The notes: generated by a model not told the origin, from the letters alone. Counted from the stretch's first letter, positions 41,996 to 50,780 are shown. The stretch: DNA of 64,000 bases from Actinomadura rayongensis (GCF_009831215.1 NZ_WUTW01000004.1:310001-374000); one strand, 5' to 3'. Made by a program: numbers and translations.

Positions 41996-42955
41996 GTGAC
42001 GTCCTATCTCCTGCGCCGGCTGCCGTCGCTGGCCGCCGTGCTCGCGGTGTCGTCCGTGCTGATCTTCGGGCTGATCCGGCTCGTCCCCGGCGACCCCGCG
42101 ACGACGCTGGCCGGGGCGAACGCGACCCCCGACGCCGTCGCGGCGATCCGGCACCAGCTCGGCCTGGACCAGCCGCTTCTGACGCAGTACCTCCGCTGGC
42201 TCGGCGACCTGGTGACGTTCGACCCCGGACGGTCGTACATCATCGGCGGCGGCATCGGCGCGCTCGTCGGCGACGCGCTCGGCAACACGCTCCTGCTGAC
42301 CGGGAGCGCGCTGCTGCTCGCCGTCGCGTCCGCGCTGCTGCTCGGCCCGCTGTGGGCCGGGACGCGGCGGCGCTGGCTGGAGCACCTGCTGACGGGCGTC
42401 AACACGCTGGCCATCGCGATTCCGACGTTCGTGCTCGGCGTCGCGCTGGCGCTGGTGTTCGGCGTCCTCGTGCCGGTGCTGCCCGCCGGGGGCGTGCCGC
42501 GCGCCGGGCTGCTCGCCGACCCGTCCATCACGGCGCAGTACCTGCTGCTGCCCGCGGTGTGCCTCGGGCTGCCGGTCGGCGCGGTGCTGACCCGGTACCT
42601 CGCCGAGTCGCTGCGGACGGAACTCTCCAAGCCGTACGTCGTGACGGCGCTCGCGGCGGGCGTGGCGCGGCGGCGGCTGCTGTTCCGGCACGCGCTGCGC
42701 AACGTCCTGCCGACGAGCCTCACCGTGCTCGGCCTCCAGACGGGCGCGCTGCTCGGCGGCGCGGTCCTGGTCGAGTTCACCTTCTCCTGGCCCGGCCTCG
42801 GGCTGCTGATCGAGCGCGCGGTGACCGGCCGCGACTACCCGGTCGTGCAGGTGCTGCTCATGCTGTCGGTGACGGTGTTCGCCGTCCTGCAACTGCTGAC
42901 CGACGCCGCGCACGCCCTGCTCGACCCGCGCATCCGGCTCGGGGGTGCCCGATGA
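41996..42955 (+). CDS. ABC transporter permease, DppB-type
   Basis: A 319-residue permease starting at the GTG at 41996 (VTSYLLRRLPSLAAVLAVSS), with six helices. DppB features are LIRLVPGDPATTLAG near the N-terminus and AIPTFVLGVALALVFGVLVP in the middle. The EAA loop reads YVVTALAAGVARRRLLFRHA, then ALRNVLPTSLTVLGLQTG. It pairs with the next gene to form the channel; the two overlap (ATGA). Confidence 0.92.
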   Translation: MTSYLLRRLPSLAAVLAVSSVLIFGLIRLVPGDPATTLAGANATPDAVAAIRHQLGLDQPLLTQYLRWLGDLVTFDPGRSYIIGGGIGALVGDALGNTLLLTGSALLLAVASALLLGPLWAGTRRRWLEHLLTGVNTLAIAIPTFVLGVALALVFGVLVPVLPAGGVPRAGLLADPSITAQYLLLPAVCLGLPVGAVLTRYLAESLRTELSKPYVVTALAAGVARRRLLFRHALRNVLPTSLTVLGLQTGALLGGAVLVEFTFSWPGLGLLIERAVTGRDYPVVQVLLMLSVTVFAVLQLLTDAAHALLDPRIRLGGAR

Positions 42956-43806
42956 CCGATCTCGCGCTGAAAGTCGGGAAGGCCCCGCGCGTCCGGCGGG
43001 GCGCGCTCACGCACGGACGCGGCCTCGCGGGGCTCGTGCTCGTCGGCGCGGTCGTGCTGCTCGGCGTCCTCGCCCCGCTCATCGCGCCGTACGCGCCGCA
43101 GCAGCAGATCCCGGGCGCGAACCTGCTCGGCGCGAGCGGCGCGCACCTGTTCGGCACCGACGAGGTGAACCGGGACGTGTTCTCCCGAGTGCTGTACGGC
43201 GTCCGGATCGACCTCGCGATCTGCCTGGTCGCCGTGCCGTGCGGCGCGCTGCTCGGCGGTCTCGCCGGGCTGGTCGCCGGGCAGGCCGCGCCCGCCGACG
43301 TGCTCGCGCAGCGCGTCTTCGACGTCCTGCTCGCCTTCCCGCCGATCATCCTCGGCATCGCGATCGCGGCCGTCACCGGACCCGGCGTGCTGCCGGTCGT
43401 CTGCGTCGTGGTCGGGGCCGAGGTGCCGCTGTTCGGACGGCTCGTCCGGACGGCCGCGCTGGAGGTCCGCGAACTGCCCTACGTGGACGCCGCCGAGACG
43501 ATGGGCGCGTCCCGGACGTGGGTGCTGCGCAAACACGTCGTGCCCAACATCCTCGACGCGGTGATCGTCCAGCTCGCGCTGTCGGCGTCGGGCGCGGTGT
43601 TCATCGACAGCGCGATGAACTTCATCGGGATCGGCGTCCGGCCCCCGACGCCGTCGCTCGGCGGGGTCCTCGCCGCCGCGATGGGACAGCTCGGCGCGAA
43701 CGCGTTCTACGCGGTCGGGCCGCTGCTGGTGATCGTCGTGCTCGTGCTCGGTTTCCAGCTCATCGCGCAGGCCCTGCTGGCCGCGCGGCGCGGAGGTGCG
43801 CGATGA
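42952..43806 (+). CDS. ABC transporter permease, DppC-type
   Basis: A 284-residue permease with the DppC N-terminal region (PYAPQQQIPGANLLGASG, HLFGTDEVNRDVFSRVLYG). The EAA motif is LPYVDAAETMGASRTWVLRK, then HVVPNILDAVIVQLAL. The ATG at 42952 overlaps the preceding stop, and its own stop overlaps the ATPase start, so translation is coupled along the operon. Confidence 0.92.
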   Translation: MTDLALKVGKAPRVRRGALTHGRGLAGLVLVGAVVLLGVLAPLIAPYAPQQQIPGANLLGASGAHLFGTDEVNRDVFSRVLYGVRIDLAICLVAVPCGALLGGLAGLVAGQAAPADVLAQRVFDVLLAFPPIILGIAIAAVTGPGVLPVVCVVVGAEVPLFGRLVRTAALEVRELPYVDAAETMGASRTWVLRKHVVPNILDAVIVQLALSASGAVFIDSAMNFIGIGVRPPTPSLGGVLAAAMGQLGANAFYAVGPLLVIVVLVLGFQLIAQALLAARRGGAR

Positions 43807-45407
43807 CCCCGGTGCTGCGGATCAGGGACCTGGCCGTCCGGTTCCCCGGCGGGACGGCCGTCCAGGGCGTCGATCTCGACCTGAACCCGGACGAGGTGCT
43901 GGCCGTCGTCGGCGAGTCCGGGTCGGGCAAGTCGGTCACCGCGCTGGCGGTCATGGGGCTGCTGCCCCCGGCCGCGACCGCGTCCGGCAGCGTGACGCTG
44001 GACGGCCGGGAACTGCTCGGCCTGCCCGAGGAGGAACTGCGCCGCGTGCGCGGGGCCCGGATCGCGCTCGTGTTCCAGGAGCCGTCGACGGCGCTCAACC
44101 CGGTCGAACGCGTCGGCTGGCAGATCGGCGAGGTGCTGCGCGCGCACGGGACGTCCTCACGCCGCGAGCGGACGCGCCGGGCGGCCGAGCTGCTGGCGTC
44201 CGTCGGGATCCCGCCCGGGCGGGCGCGCGACTACCCGCACCAGTTCTCCGGCGGGCAGAAGCAGCGGATCGTGCTGGCCCTCGCGCTCGCGGCCGGTCCG
44301 GACGTCCTCATCGCCGACGAGCCCACCACCGCGCTCGACGTGACCGTCCAGGCCGAGATCCTGGCGCTGCTGCGGGAGCTGCGGCGCGAACGGCGGCTGG
44401 CGGTGCTGCTCATCACGCACAACATGGGCGTCGTCGCCGACCTCGCCGACCGGGTCGCGGTCATGCGCGACGGCCGGGTGGTCGAGACTCAGGACGCCCT
44501 CCGCCTGTTCGACGCTCCGGAGACCGAGTACGCGCGGAAGCTGCTGGCGGCGGTGCCGCGCCTGGACGGGGCCGACCACCCGTCACGGGCCGCGCGGCAC
44601 GGCGAACCGGTGTTCGCGGTCTCGGACCTGGTCGTCGACTATCCCGGACGTCGGGCGACCCTCGACGGCATCACGCTGTCGGTCGCGCCCGGCGAGGTGC
44701 TCGGGCTGGTCGGCGAGTCCGGGTCCGGGAAGACGACGCTCGGGCGGGTCGCGGTGGGGCGGCTGCGGCCCACGTCCGGGAGCGCGCGGCTGTTCGGGCT
44801 CGACCTGGCCTCGCTCCGGCGGTCGGAGCTGCGCGCGGTGCGGCGGCGGATCGGGGTCGTCCACCAGGATCCGGCCGCGTCGCTCGACCCGCGCCGGACC
44901 GTCCTGGAGTCGATCACCGAACCGCTCGACGTCCACGGGATCGGCACCCCGGCCTCGCGGGTCGCCCGCGCCGAGGAGCTGCTGGACCAGGTCGCGCTGC
45001 GCCGCGAGCACGGCCGGCGGCTGCCCCGCGAGCTGTCGGGCGGGCAGCGGCAGCGGGTGGCGCTCGCGCGGGCGCTCGTCCTGGAGCCGGACCTGCTGCT
45101 CGCCGACGAGCCGACGAGCGCGCTGGACGTGTCCGTGCAGGCGGCCGTCCTGGATCTGTTCGCCGAACTCCAGGAGCGGCACGGCTTCGCGTGCGTGTTC
45201 ATCAGCCACGACCTCGCGGTCGTGCACCGGGTCGCCGACCGGGTCGCGGTGCTGCGCGGCGGGCGGCTCGTGGAGTCCGGGCCGGCGCGGGACGTCCTGA
45301 CGCGGCCCGCCGACCCGTACACGCGGACGCTCGTGGCGTCCGTCCCGATCCCCGACCCCGTCGCCCAGCGGTCCCGGCGCGGACCCGACCTGGAGGTTCC
45401 GGCATGA
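43803..45407 (+). CDS. Fused double ABC ATPase (DppD-DppF type)
   Basis: A 534-residue protein with two complete ATPase domains. First: VVGESGSGKSVTALAVMGLL, signature FSGGQKQRIVLALALA, DEPTTALDVTVQ. Second: LVGESGSGKTTLGRVAVGRL, signature LSGGQRQRVALARALV, DEPTSALDVSVQ. The first domain carries the oligopeptide-type C-terminal stretch (ETEYARKLLAAVPRL), as does the second (DPYTRTLVASVPIPDP). In many systems these are two genes; the fusion is like YejF/GsiA. The ATG at 43803 and the stop at 45407 both overlap neighbours. Confidence 0.93.
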   Translation: MTPVLRIRDLAVRFPGGTAVQGVDLDLNPDEVLAVVGESGSGKSVTALAVMGLLPPAATASGSVTLDGRELLGLPEEELRRVRGARIALVFQEPSTALNPVERVGWQIGEVLRAHGTSSRRERTRRAAELLASVGIPPGRARDYPHQFSGGQKQRIVLALALAAGPDVLIADEPTTALDVTVQAEILALLRELRRERRLAVLLITHNMGVVADLADRVAVMRDGRVVETQDALRLFDAPETEYARKLLAAVPRLDGADHPSRAARHGEPVFAVSDLVVDYPGRRATLDGITLSVAPGEVLGLVGESGSGKTTLGRVAVGRLRPTSGSARLFGLDLASLRRSELRAVRRRIGVVHQDPAASLDPRRTVLESITEPLDVHGIGTPASRVARAEELLDQVALRREHGRRLPRELSGGQRQRVALARALVLEPDLLLADEPTSALDVSVQAAVLDLFAELQERHGFACVFISHDLAVVHRVADRVAVLRGGRLVESGPARDVLTRPADPYTRTLVASVPIPDPVAQRSRRGPDLEVPA

Positions 45408-47722
45408 CCGTCCCCCCGTACGCCCGCGGCTACGAAGGCTTCCAGGGCCGCGTCGGCCGGACGGCGGCCGAGTCCTCGCCGTGGTGGCCGGACGTCCCGA
45501 CGCCGCGCGCGGGCGCGCCGAACATCGTCGTCGTGCTCGCCGACGACCTCGGCTACTCCGACATCGGCCCGTTCGGCGCCGAGGCGGCCACCCCGACGCT
45601 GGACCGGCTCGCGGCGCGCGGCTACCGGTTCTCCAACTACCACACGACCCCGGTCTGCTCGCCCGCCCGCGCGGCGCTGCTGACCGGCGTGAACCCGCAC
45701 CGGGCGGGGTTCGCGAGCGTCGCGAACTTCGACCCCGGCTTCCCCGGCCTCACGCTCGAACTGGGCGACGACGTCGTCACGCTGCCCGAGGCGCTGCGGG
45801 AGGCGGGCTACGCGACGTTCATGGCGGGCAAGTGGCACCTCACCCGCGACGCGCAGATGAACGACGCGGGGCGCCGTCGCTCCTGGCCCGTCCAGCGCGG
45901 CTTCGACCGCTACTACGGGACGCTGGAGGGGCTGAACAGCTTCTTCGCGCCGAACCGGCTCGTCCGCGACAACAGCCCGGTCGAGGTCGAGCGCTATCCG
46001 GACGACTACTACCTGACCGACGACCTCACCGACGAGGCCATCGGGATGATCCGCTCGCTGCGGGCGTCCGACGACCGTCCGTTCTTCCTCTACTTCGCCC
46101 ACCACGCGATGCACGGGCCGCTCGGCGCCCCGGCCGACGCGCTCGCCCGGCAGCGCGGCCGGTACGACGGCGGCTGGGATCGGCTGCGGGAGGAGCGGTT
46201 CGCGCGGCAGCTCGCGTCCGGGCTGTTCCCGTCGGGGACGCGGCTCGCGCCCCGCAACGCCGAGCCGGGGTTGGACGTGCCCGCCTGGTCGTCGCTGCCC
46301 GCCGCGGAACGGTCGTTGCTCGCCCGGTACATGGAGGTTTATGCGGCGATGGTCGAGAACATCGACCAGAACCTCGGCCGCCTGCTCGCCGCCATCGAGG
46401 AGTACGGGGAGCTGGACAACACCATCGTCGTGTTCACGTCCGACAACGGCGGGACGGCCGAGGGCGGCGCCGCCGGGACGCGGAGCTACTTCAGCCAGTT
46501 CGTCCATGTGGCGGGGCTGCCCGCGTCGTGGGAGCGGGACACGCCGCTGGATCCGTCGCTCATCGGCGGGCCGCAGGCGATGGTCCACTATCCGCGCGGG
46601 TGGGGCATGGCGTCCAACACGCCGTTCCGTCTCTACAAGGGGAACACGTTCGCGGGCGGTGTGCGGGTGCCGTTCGTGCTGTCGTGGCCTGCGGGGCTGC
46701 CGCGCGCCGCAGACGACTCGGGACTACGCCCGCAGTACCAATACGTCACCGACCTGTACCCGACGCTGCTGGAACTCGCTGGCGTGTCACGCCCCGCGAC
46801 CCGTCAGGGCGTGCCCGCGCTGGATCTGGACGGCGCCAGTTTCGCGTCCGTCGCACAATCGGAGCAGGCGGCGAGCACGCACCCCGAGCAGTACGCCGAG
46901 TGGGGCGGCCAGCGCGGCTACTACCGCGACGGCTGGAAGCTGCTGACGCTGCACGCGCCGGGGACGCCGTACGACGACGCGGAATGGGAGCTGTACGACG
47001 TCACCGCCGATCCCACCGAGATCGACGACGTCTCCGCCCAGCACCCGGAACTGACTCGCGAGTTGGCGGACGCATGGGAGAAGGCCGCCTGGCACAACAC
47101 GGTCTTCCCACTGACGGACGCGTCGGGACGGCTGAACGTCCGCCGTCCCGCCGAGGCCGCGCTGACCCGCCCGGTGACCCTTCCGGCGGGCACGCCCGCG
47201 CTGGAGCGCTACCGGTCGTCCAAGCTGATCGCTTTGCGCGACGTGGACATCGAGGTCCGCGCGACGCTCGCCTCCGGCGACGCGGGCGTCCTGGTGGCGC
47301 ACGGCGACCAAGGCGGCGGCTACGTCCTGTTCGTGGAGGACGGCCGCCTGCGCCTGGACTGGAACGACTACGGCGCCCTGCGCTCCCTCGACGCCGGCCC
47401 GGTCTCCCCCGGCCCCGCCTCCTGGGTGCTACGCCTGACGGCCTTGCCCGAGTTCCGCTGGCGGGTGTCGGTCCACTCGGGCGACACCGAACTGGCAGCC
47501 CTGGACGAGGTCGCGATGCTCGTGGGAATGGCACCGTGGACGGGCATCTCCGTCGGCATCGACCGGGGCGGCCCAGTCTCGTGGCCACTACACGAACGCC
47601 ACCGCGCCTTCCCGTTCACCGGCCGCCTGCACCACGTCCGCTACGTGCCGGGCGCGCCCGCCGACTACGCGCCCGGCCGCGTCCACGCCGCCACGGCCGC
47701 GGCGACAGACGTCTACGAGTAG
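45404..47722 (+). CDS. Arylsulfatase, cytoplasmic, with C-terminal extension
   Basis: A 772-residue type I sulfatase. The formylglycine motif is intact: TTPVCSPARAALLTGVNPH, where Cys is oxidised to the catalytic residue. Metal ligands are in IVVVLADDLGYSDIGPFG and IVVFTSDNGGTAEGG, with GKWHLT downstream. No signal peptide is seen, so substrates must be imported, presumably by the coupled ABC transporter; the start ATG overlaps the ATPase stop. After the catalytic domain (about residues 35-575), the last 170 residues form a beta-rich segment (VLVAHGDQGGGYVLFVEDGR). Similar tails occur in large PAS-type sulfatases. Sulfate released here complements the AtsK-like dioxygenase. Confidence 0.92.
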   Translation: MTVPPYARGYEGFQGRVGRTAAESSPWWPDVPTPRAGAPNIVVVLADDLGYSDIGPFGAEAATPTLDRLAARGYRFSNYHTTPVCSPARAALLTGVNPHRAGFASVANFDPGFPGLTLELGDDVVTLPEALREAGYATFMAGKWHLTRDAQMNDAGRRRSWPVQRGFDRYYGTLEGLNSFFAPNRLVRDNSPVEVERYPDDYYLTDDLTDEAIGMIRSLRASDDRPFFLYFAHHAMHGPLGAPADALARQRGRYDGGWDRLREERFARQLASGLFPSGTRLAPRNAEPGLDVPAWSSLPAAERSLLARYMEVYAAMVENIDQNLGRLLAAIEEYGELDNTIVVFTSDNGGTAEGGAAGTRSYFSQFVHVAGLPASWERDTPLDPSLIGGPQAMVHYPRGWGMASNTPFRLYKGNTFAGGVRVPFVLSWPAGLPRAADDSGLRPQYQYVTDLYPTLLELAGVSRPATRQGVPALDLDGASFASVAQSEQAASTHPEQYAEWGGQRGYYRDGWKLLTLHAPGTPYDDAEWELYDVTADPTEIDDVSAQHPELTRELADAWEKAAWHNTVFPLTDASGRLNVRRPAEAALTRPVTLPAGTPALERYRSSKLIALRDVDIEVRATLASGDAGVLVAHGDQGGGYVLFVEDGRLRLDWNDYGALRSLDAGPVSPGPASWVLRLTALPEFRWRVSVHSGDTELAALDEVAMLVGMAPWTGISVGIDRGGPVSWPLHERHRAFPFTGRLHHVRYVPGAPADYAPGRVHAATAAATDVYE

Positions 47723-47990
47723 CTACTTCAGCGCGCGCAGCGCCTTCCTGAGCCGCTTCTCCGGCGCGGGGTGATAGCCCCAGGCGAGCGGGGGCGGCGC
47801 TGTCCGGCCCGCGCGCCGATCGCGTGCTGCTGAAGGACGGCCCACGGCGCGGCGTCGCGTCAATCTCCTCCGCGAGCTTCTCCGCGCCGTGCCACCGGCA
47901 CGGCTCGACGTGAACGACGAACCCGTCCCGGCCGAACAGGCGGCGCGCACCGTCCAGCCAGGCCGGCACTGCCGTGGCGAACGCTTCTTC
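47723..47990 (-). pseudogene. Possible gene remnant
   Basis: On the minus strand one frame reads VPAWLDGARRLFGRDGFVVH and VEPCRWHGAEKLAEEIDA, which looks like real protein. Another frame carries a plausible C-terminus WGYHPAPEKRLRKALRALK ending at 47723. A frameshift between them would join the two. There is no clear start, so this is more likely a decayed fragment than a functional gene. The family is not recognised. Confidence 0.25.
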
Positions 47991-48392
47991 TCACTGACGC
48001 ACGCACTGGCCGCCGCCGAAGTAGTCCGGCCCGGCGGCGCGCAGCTTCGACGCCTGCGCCATGACGAGCAGGCCGTAGAAGGGAATCGCGCTGAGCATGC
48101 CGATGGCGTTGTCGAACTCCTCAGGGGTGAGCCGGTTGCCGGTTTGGCATACGACGGTCCTGGGCGCGTTGCTTCCCAGCTCGTTCTCGATCTGGAGGGT
48201 GTAGGGAGCGTCGCCGCCCTGGCCCGGCCCGCATCCGCCGGCCAGCACCAGCCCGCCGCCGACGTCGACGACCAACCCAGTGGTGCAGGTGGTGCCGGTC
48301 GCAGCGGTGGCCGGGCCGGCGACGGCGGTGGCGAGGCCGAGCGCGGTGACGACTGCGGCGGCGCCCGCCGCGACGGCATTCCTGATGATCAT
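47991..48392 (-). CDS. Small secreted protein
   Basis: A 133-residue protein with a Sec signal peptide (MIIRNAVAAGAAAVVTALGL, cleavage after AVAGPATAA). The mature part contains Cys residues in TTCTTG, AGGCGPG, VVCQTG and GQCVRQ, suggesting two disulfides. Other recognisable pieces are TPEEFDNAIGMLSAIPFYGL and LRAAGPDYFGGG. The ATG at 48392 has a CAGGAGGG site. No family is recognised. It lies at the left side of a patch of small, partly broken genes. Confidence 0.7.
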   Translation of the reverse strand: MIIRNAVAAGAAAVVTALGLATAVAGPATAATGTTCTTGLVVDVGGGLVLAGGCGPGQGGDAPYTLQIENELGSNAPRTVVCQTGNRLTPEEFDNAIGMLSAIPFYGLLVMAQASKLRAAGPDYFGGGQCVRQ

Positions 48393-48694
48393 GATGCTGC
48401 CCTCCTGTACGGCGCGCCGGAATCGAATCCACTTCCGGCCACAGCGGGTCTACCAGGCTCCGCTGCGACACTCCATGCATTGGATTGCACATCTTCCGGC
48501 GAGCAGCTCGTCCTTCCGAACGATTTTCACCCGTACAGCCCTCCTGAACTGCCGATCAGGCGCCGGATGCTACCCCGGGCGAGCGAGGCACCAACATCCA
48601 CCCCTGCACGCTGCCTCGACCGTCCGCGAACACGCACTGGCGGTCGGTGCAGGAACGCACTGCGACACGTCGATTCAACCAGTGTTTCGGAAAT
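48393..48694. other. Intergenic stretch without a recognisable gene
   Basis: About 300 bp between two minus-strand genes, noticeably lower in GC than the flanks. Open frames are short and not protein-like. Apart from the ribosome-binding site of the secreted protein gene near 48400, I see nothing. Confidence 0.4.
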
Positions 48695-49051
48695 CTAGAC
48701 CAACAGACATCGACTGGCGATTGCCATCTTCGGATGGACACATATTTTCAAGTCGATCATCGACGTGCCCGTCCTGAACTCAAGCGCGATACCATATGAC
48801 GATGAATCGGACCACAGGCGAAAGAGCTCTGCACCCTCATAAAAAATATCAAGGTTCGGCCCGTGCGCTTGGTTCAACCGCAACCTGACCGACCTCTCCA
48901 CGACATCGTAGGAAAGGTCGAGCTCTTCACCCGACCCGCCCACCAAACGGATCGCGCGCGTGAATTCACCAGTCCCGGATGCGCGCGGCTCGACGCCCAG
49001 GGCGACAAGAACCTCCTCATCGGAAGGCACGACGAACTCAGAGCGACCCAT
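48695..49051 (-). CDS. Small hypothetical protein
   Basis: A 118-residue acidic protein: MGRSEFVVPSDEEVLVALGV, then beta-strand-like segments (TRAIRLVGGSGEELDLSYDV, VERSVRLRLNQAHGPNLDIF, YGIALEFRTGTSMIDLKICV). The ATG at 49051 has AAAGGGG upstream. It resembles small immunity-type proteins in size and composition, but no family was recognised. It ends a run of minus-strand small genes with tight spacing. Confidence 0.6.
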   Translation of the reverse strand: MGRSEFVVPSDEEVLVALGVEPRASGTGEFTRAIRLVGGSGEELDLSYDVVERSVRLRLNQAHGPNLDIFYEGAELFRLWSDSSSYGIALEFRTGTSMIDLKICVHPKMAIASRCLLV

Positions 49052-49086
49052 CGAAAACCCCTTTCGAGCTGATGAGGGCCGGTCCC

Positions 49087-49182
49087 TCACTCCTCGTCAC
49101 CGACGACGACACGCTGATACTCGTCTCCCGTGTCGAAGAACCGATCAATATACTCGTTTTTGCTCAACGAACCTTCCGTCAA
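49087..49182 (-). CDS. Possible 31-residue small protein
   Basis: The TTG at 49182 follows a perfect AAGGAGG at six bases spacing and opens MTEGSLSKNEYIDRFF, ending QRVVVGDEE. Acidic, soluble, too short to classify. The strong ribosome-binding site and its place in a tight gene series are the only support. Confidence 0.4.
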   Translation of the reverse strand: MTEGSLSKNEYIDRFFDTGDEYQRVVVGDEE

Positions 49183-49194
49183 AATCACCCTCCT

Positions 49195-49332
49195 TCAGAA
49201 CAGCAGTCCGCTCATTTCGGGCGGGGGCGCCGTCGGCCCCACCTCGTCCAGACCTTCCGGAGCAGCCGGAATCAGTCGTCGGACGGACGATTCCAGTCCA
49301 TCCTCACTTTCTGCAACTGCTCCGTGATCCAT
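49195..49332 (-). CDS. Possible 45-residue small protein
   Basis: An ORF from the ATG at 49332 (MDHGAVAESEDGLESSVRRL) to a Pro-rich end (PTAPPPEMSGLLF). It overlaps the 3' end of the frameshifted gene upstream by about 60 bp, and its stop touches the AAGGAGG of the next ORF. No ribosome-binding site is visible, so coupling would be needed. Confidence 0.3.
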   Translation of the reverse strand: MDHGAVAESEDGLESSVRRLIPAAPEGLDEVGPTAPPPEMSGLLF

Positions 49333-49659
49333 GCACGAGTTTCGGCGTCGGAATTACTCCAGAGGTAGCTGAGCGGCCGATTCGCAGCCTCCCAGCCCAG
49401 CCCAGCCCGGCCGCATCATGAGCGGCACGGTTCTGCGACTCGCCACCGGAAGCCGTGCACAAATCCCCGCCAGAAAATGAATTCGATCCAAAGTCTCCCG
49501 ACGCTCACGACCGCCGTTGGACGGCGAAGACAGCGCCCCGATCTCCCTCAGCGCCCTAGTGACAAGTCCGCCAGAAAGTCGATACTCATCAACTGCGGTC
49601 GGCCTTCGCCAAGTCCGGAATCGCCGGAACACCACCACTCCTCCAGTCTCTTCCGTCAA
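49272..49659 (-). pseudogene. Hypothetical gene frameshifted by a pentanucleotide repeat
   Basis: The TTG at 49659 follows AGGAG and opens TEETGGVVVFRRFRTWRRP, reading sensibly to SRRTVPLMMRPGW. There GGGCT is repeated three times, and the frame then runs into a stop at 49354. In the other frame after the repeat, coding resumes: EAANRPLSYLWSNSDAETRA, then WITEQLQKVRMDWNRPSDD to a stop at 49272. Removing two repeat units (10 bp) restores one ORF of 125 residues. So the present allele encodes a truncated protein. The family is unknown; it may be phase-variable or simply broken. Confidence 0.65.
49391..49408 (-). repeat. Pentanucleotide repeat (GGGCT)3
   Basis: On the plus strand CCCAG occurs three times exactly, followed by CCC. 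It lies inside a coding region and its copy number sets the reading frame: one copy gives an intact gene, three copies do not. Confidence 0.8.
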
Positions 49660-50505
49660 TCAACGATCTCCTGGGATCGACGCCGAAGACAATGCGCCAA
49701 AATGGGCGGCGAAGTGTTCAATAAATGCGCGCGACCGCTCACGCATTGCAGGATGCCGAGACTGTGCCATGGACCAGAGCGCGGCCAAACTGGCCACCGC
49801 GCCGTCACGATCCCCGACTAAGGCGCATGCGATGGCCAACTTCCGTCGGCGATCCAATGGCTTCTTGTCATGCCACATGAAACGAAGCACGTCGTCCACC
49901 GAACGAAATTCATTGAAGAACGGCCAGCCGACGCGCATCACGTCGGATTAAATTCGACTGCCGAGCGTTTCGCCACCCACTCCCGGCAGAACACTCCACC
50001 TTTCGTCAACTTCCCCGCCTTGTTCACAATGCAGATCCACGACGCTTCTTCCGATGGTGGCGACATATTTGGCCACATCGGGCGGCAGTGCCAGAAAAGG
50101 ACCTTCCAACCGCGCCACTTCGGGCCACCTGACGGCTACCGCCGGAAGGAACATCGAGCCGTCCGAGCAGGTTTCAGGGCTGCCGAGGCCGATCTGGTAG
50201 ACGATCGTCTCCTGCTGCTGAAGCTGGAACGAGTCGGGGCGCTCATCCGCCCGGCTCCAGCCTGCGCCTACCAGCCGGCCGCCAACATGACGGCGTACCT
50301 CGTCGATCACGGACACCAACGGGAACACCGCCAGAGACACCGTCTGCGCGGAGGAAGCTGTTTCACGCGCACCCCATCGAATCCACCGAAGCCACATGCA
50401 TCTCCAGGCGCCTGGTTCGCTCGATACTTTTACGAGGCACTGGATCACCTTGTTCTGGCCGAGAGTCGCGCTCCGCACTCGTCGGTCATTATTCAGCCAT
50501 GGCAA
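49660..50505 (-). pseudogene. Hypothetical gene interrupted by an in-frame stop
   Basis: One continuous frame on the minus strand broken only by TAA at 49948-49950. The first part includes RLVGAGWSRADERPDSFQLQ, TIVYQIGLGSPETCSDGSMF and VDERWSVLPGVGGETLGSRI. Directly after the stop it resumes as SDVMRVGWPFFNEFRSVDDV, then DRRRKLAIACALVGDRDGAV. The layout loosely recalls DUF4304-like proteins, but I cannot assign it. The 5' start is uncertain (TTG at 50505 or later). A GTG/ATG just after the stop could allow a separate 93-residue product. Confidence 0.5.
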
Positions 50506-50707
50506 TGCGGGATCGGGGGCGAGCCCGGCTCACGTTGGCATCATTGAGGTGGCCCGCTGTCCGCGCAAGGGATCGCCAACGGCCGAGCGGAATGCCGGGC
50601 GTGCCGTAGCGACCGCTCATCGTGTTCCAGCGGTTCGCGGGTGATCGAGGTTCGTCCGCGCCCGGCAGGGTGCGCGGCGGCGGACTGCCGGGACGGGACG
50701 GGATGGG

Positions 50708-50780
50708 TGGGGCTGGCCGGACTCGAACCGACGACCTACGAGGTGTAAGCTCGCCGCGCTACCAACTGCGCCACAGCCCC
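50708..50780 (-). tRNA. tRNA-Val (TAC anticodon)
   Basis: The minus strand folds as a cloverleaf: acceptor GGGGCTG/CAGCCCC, D-arm GCGCAGTTGGTAGCGC, anticodon loop CTTACAC (anticodon TAC) and T-loop GGTTCGAGTCC. Discriminator A; CCA is not encoded. The plus-strand 331-bp gap around it (50506-50836) holds no gene. Confidence 0.95.

Noticed and set aside
47723-50705. Integrated mobile element next to the tRNA gene
   Set aside because: No integrase, transposase, terminal inverted repeats or duplicated tRNA end could be found by reading; only base composition and broken genes hint at transfer.
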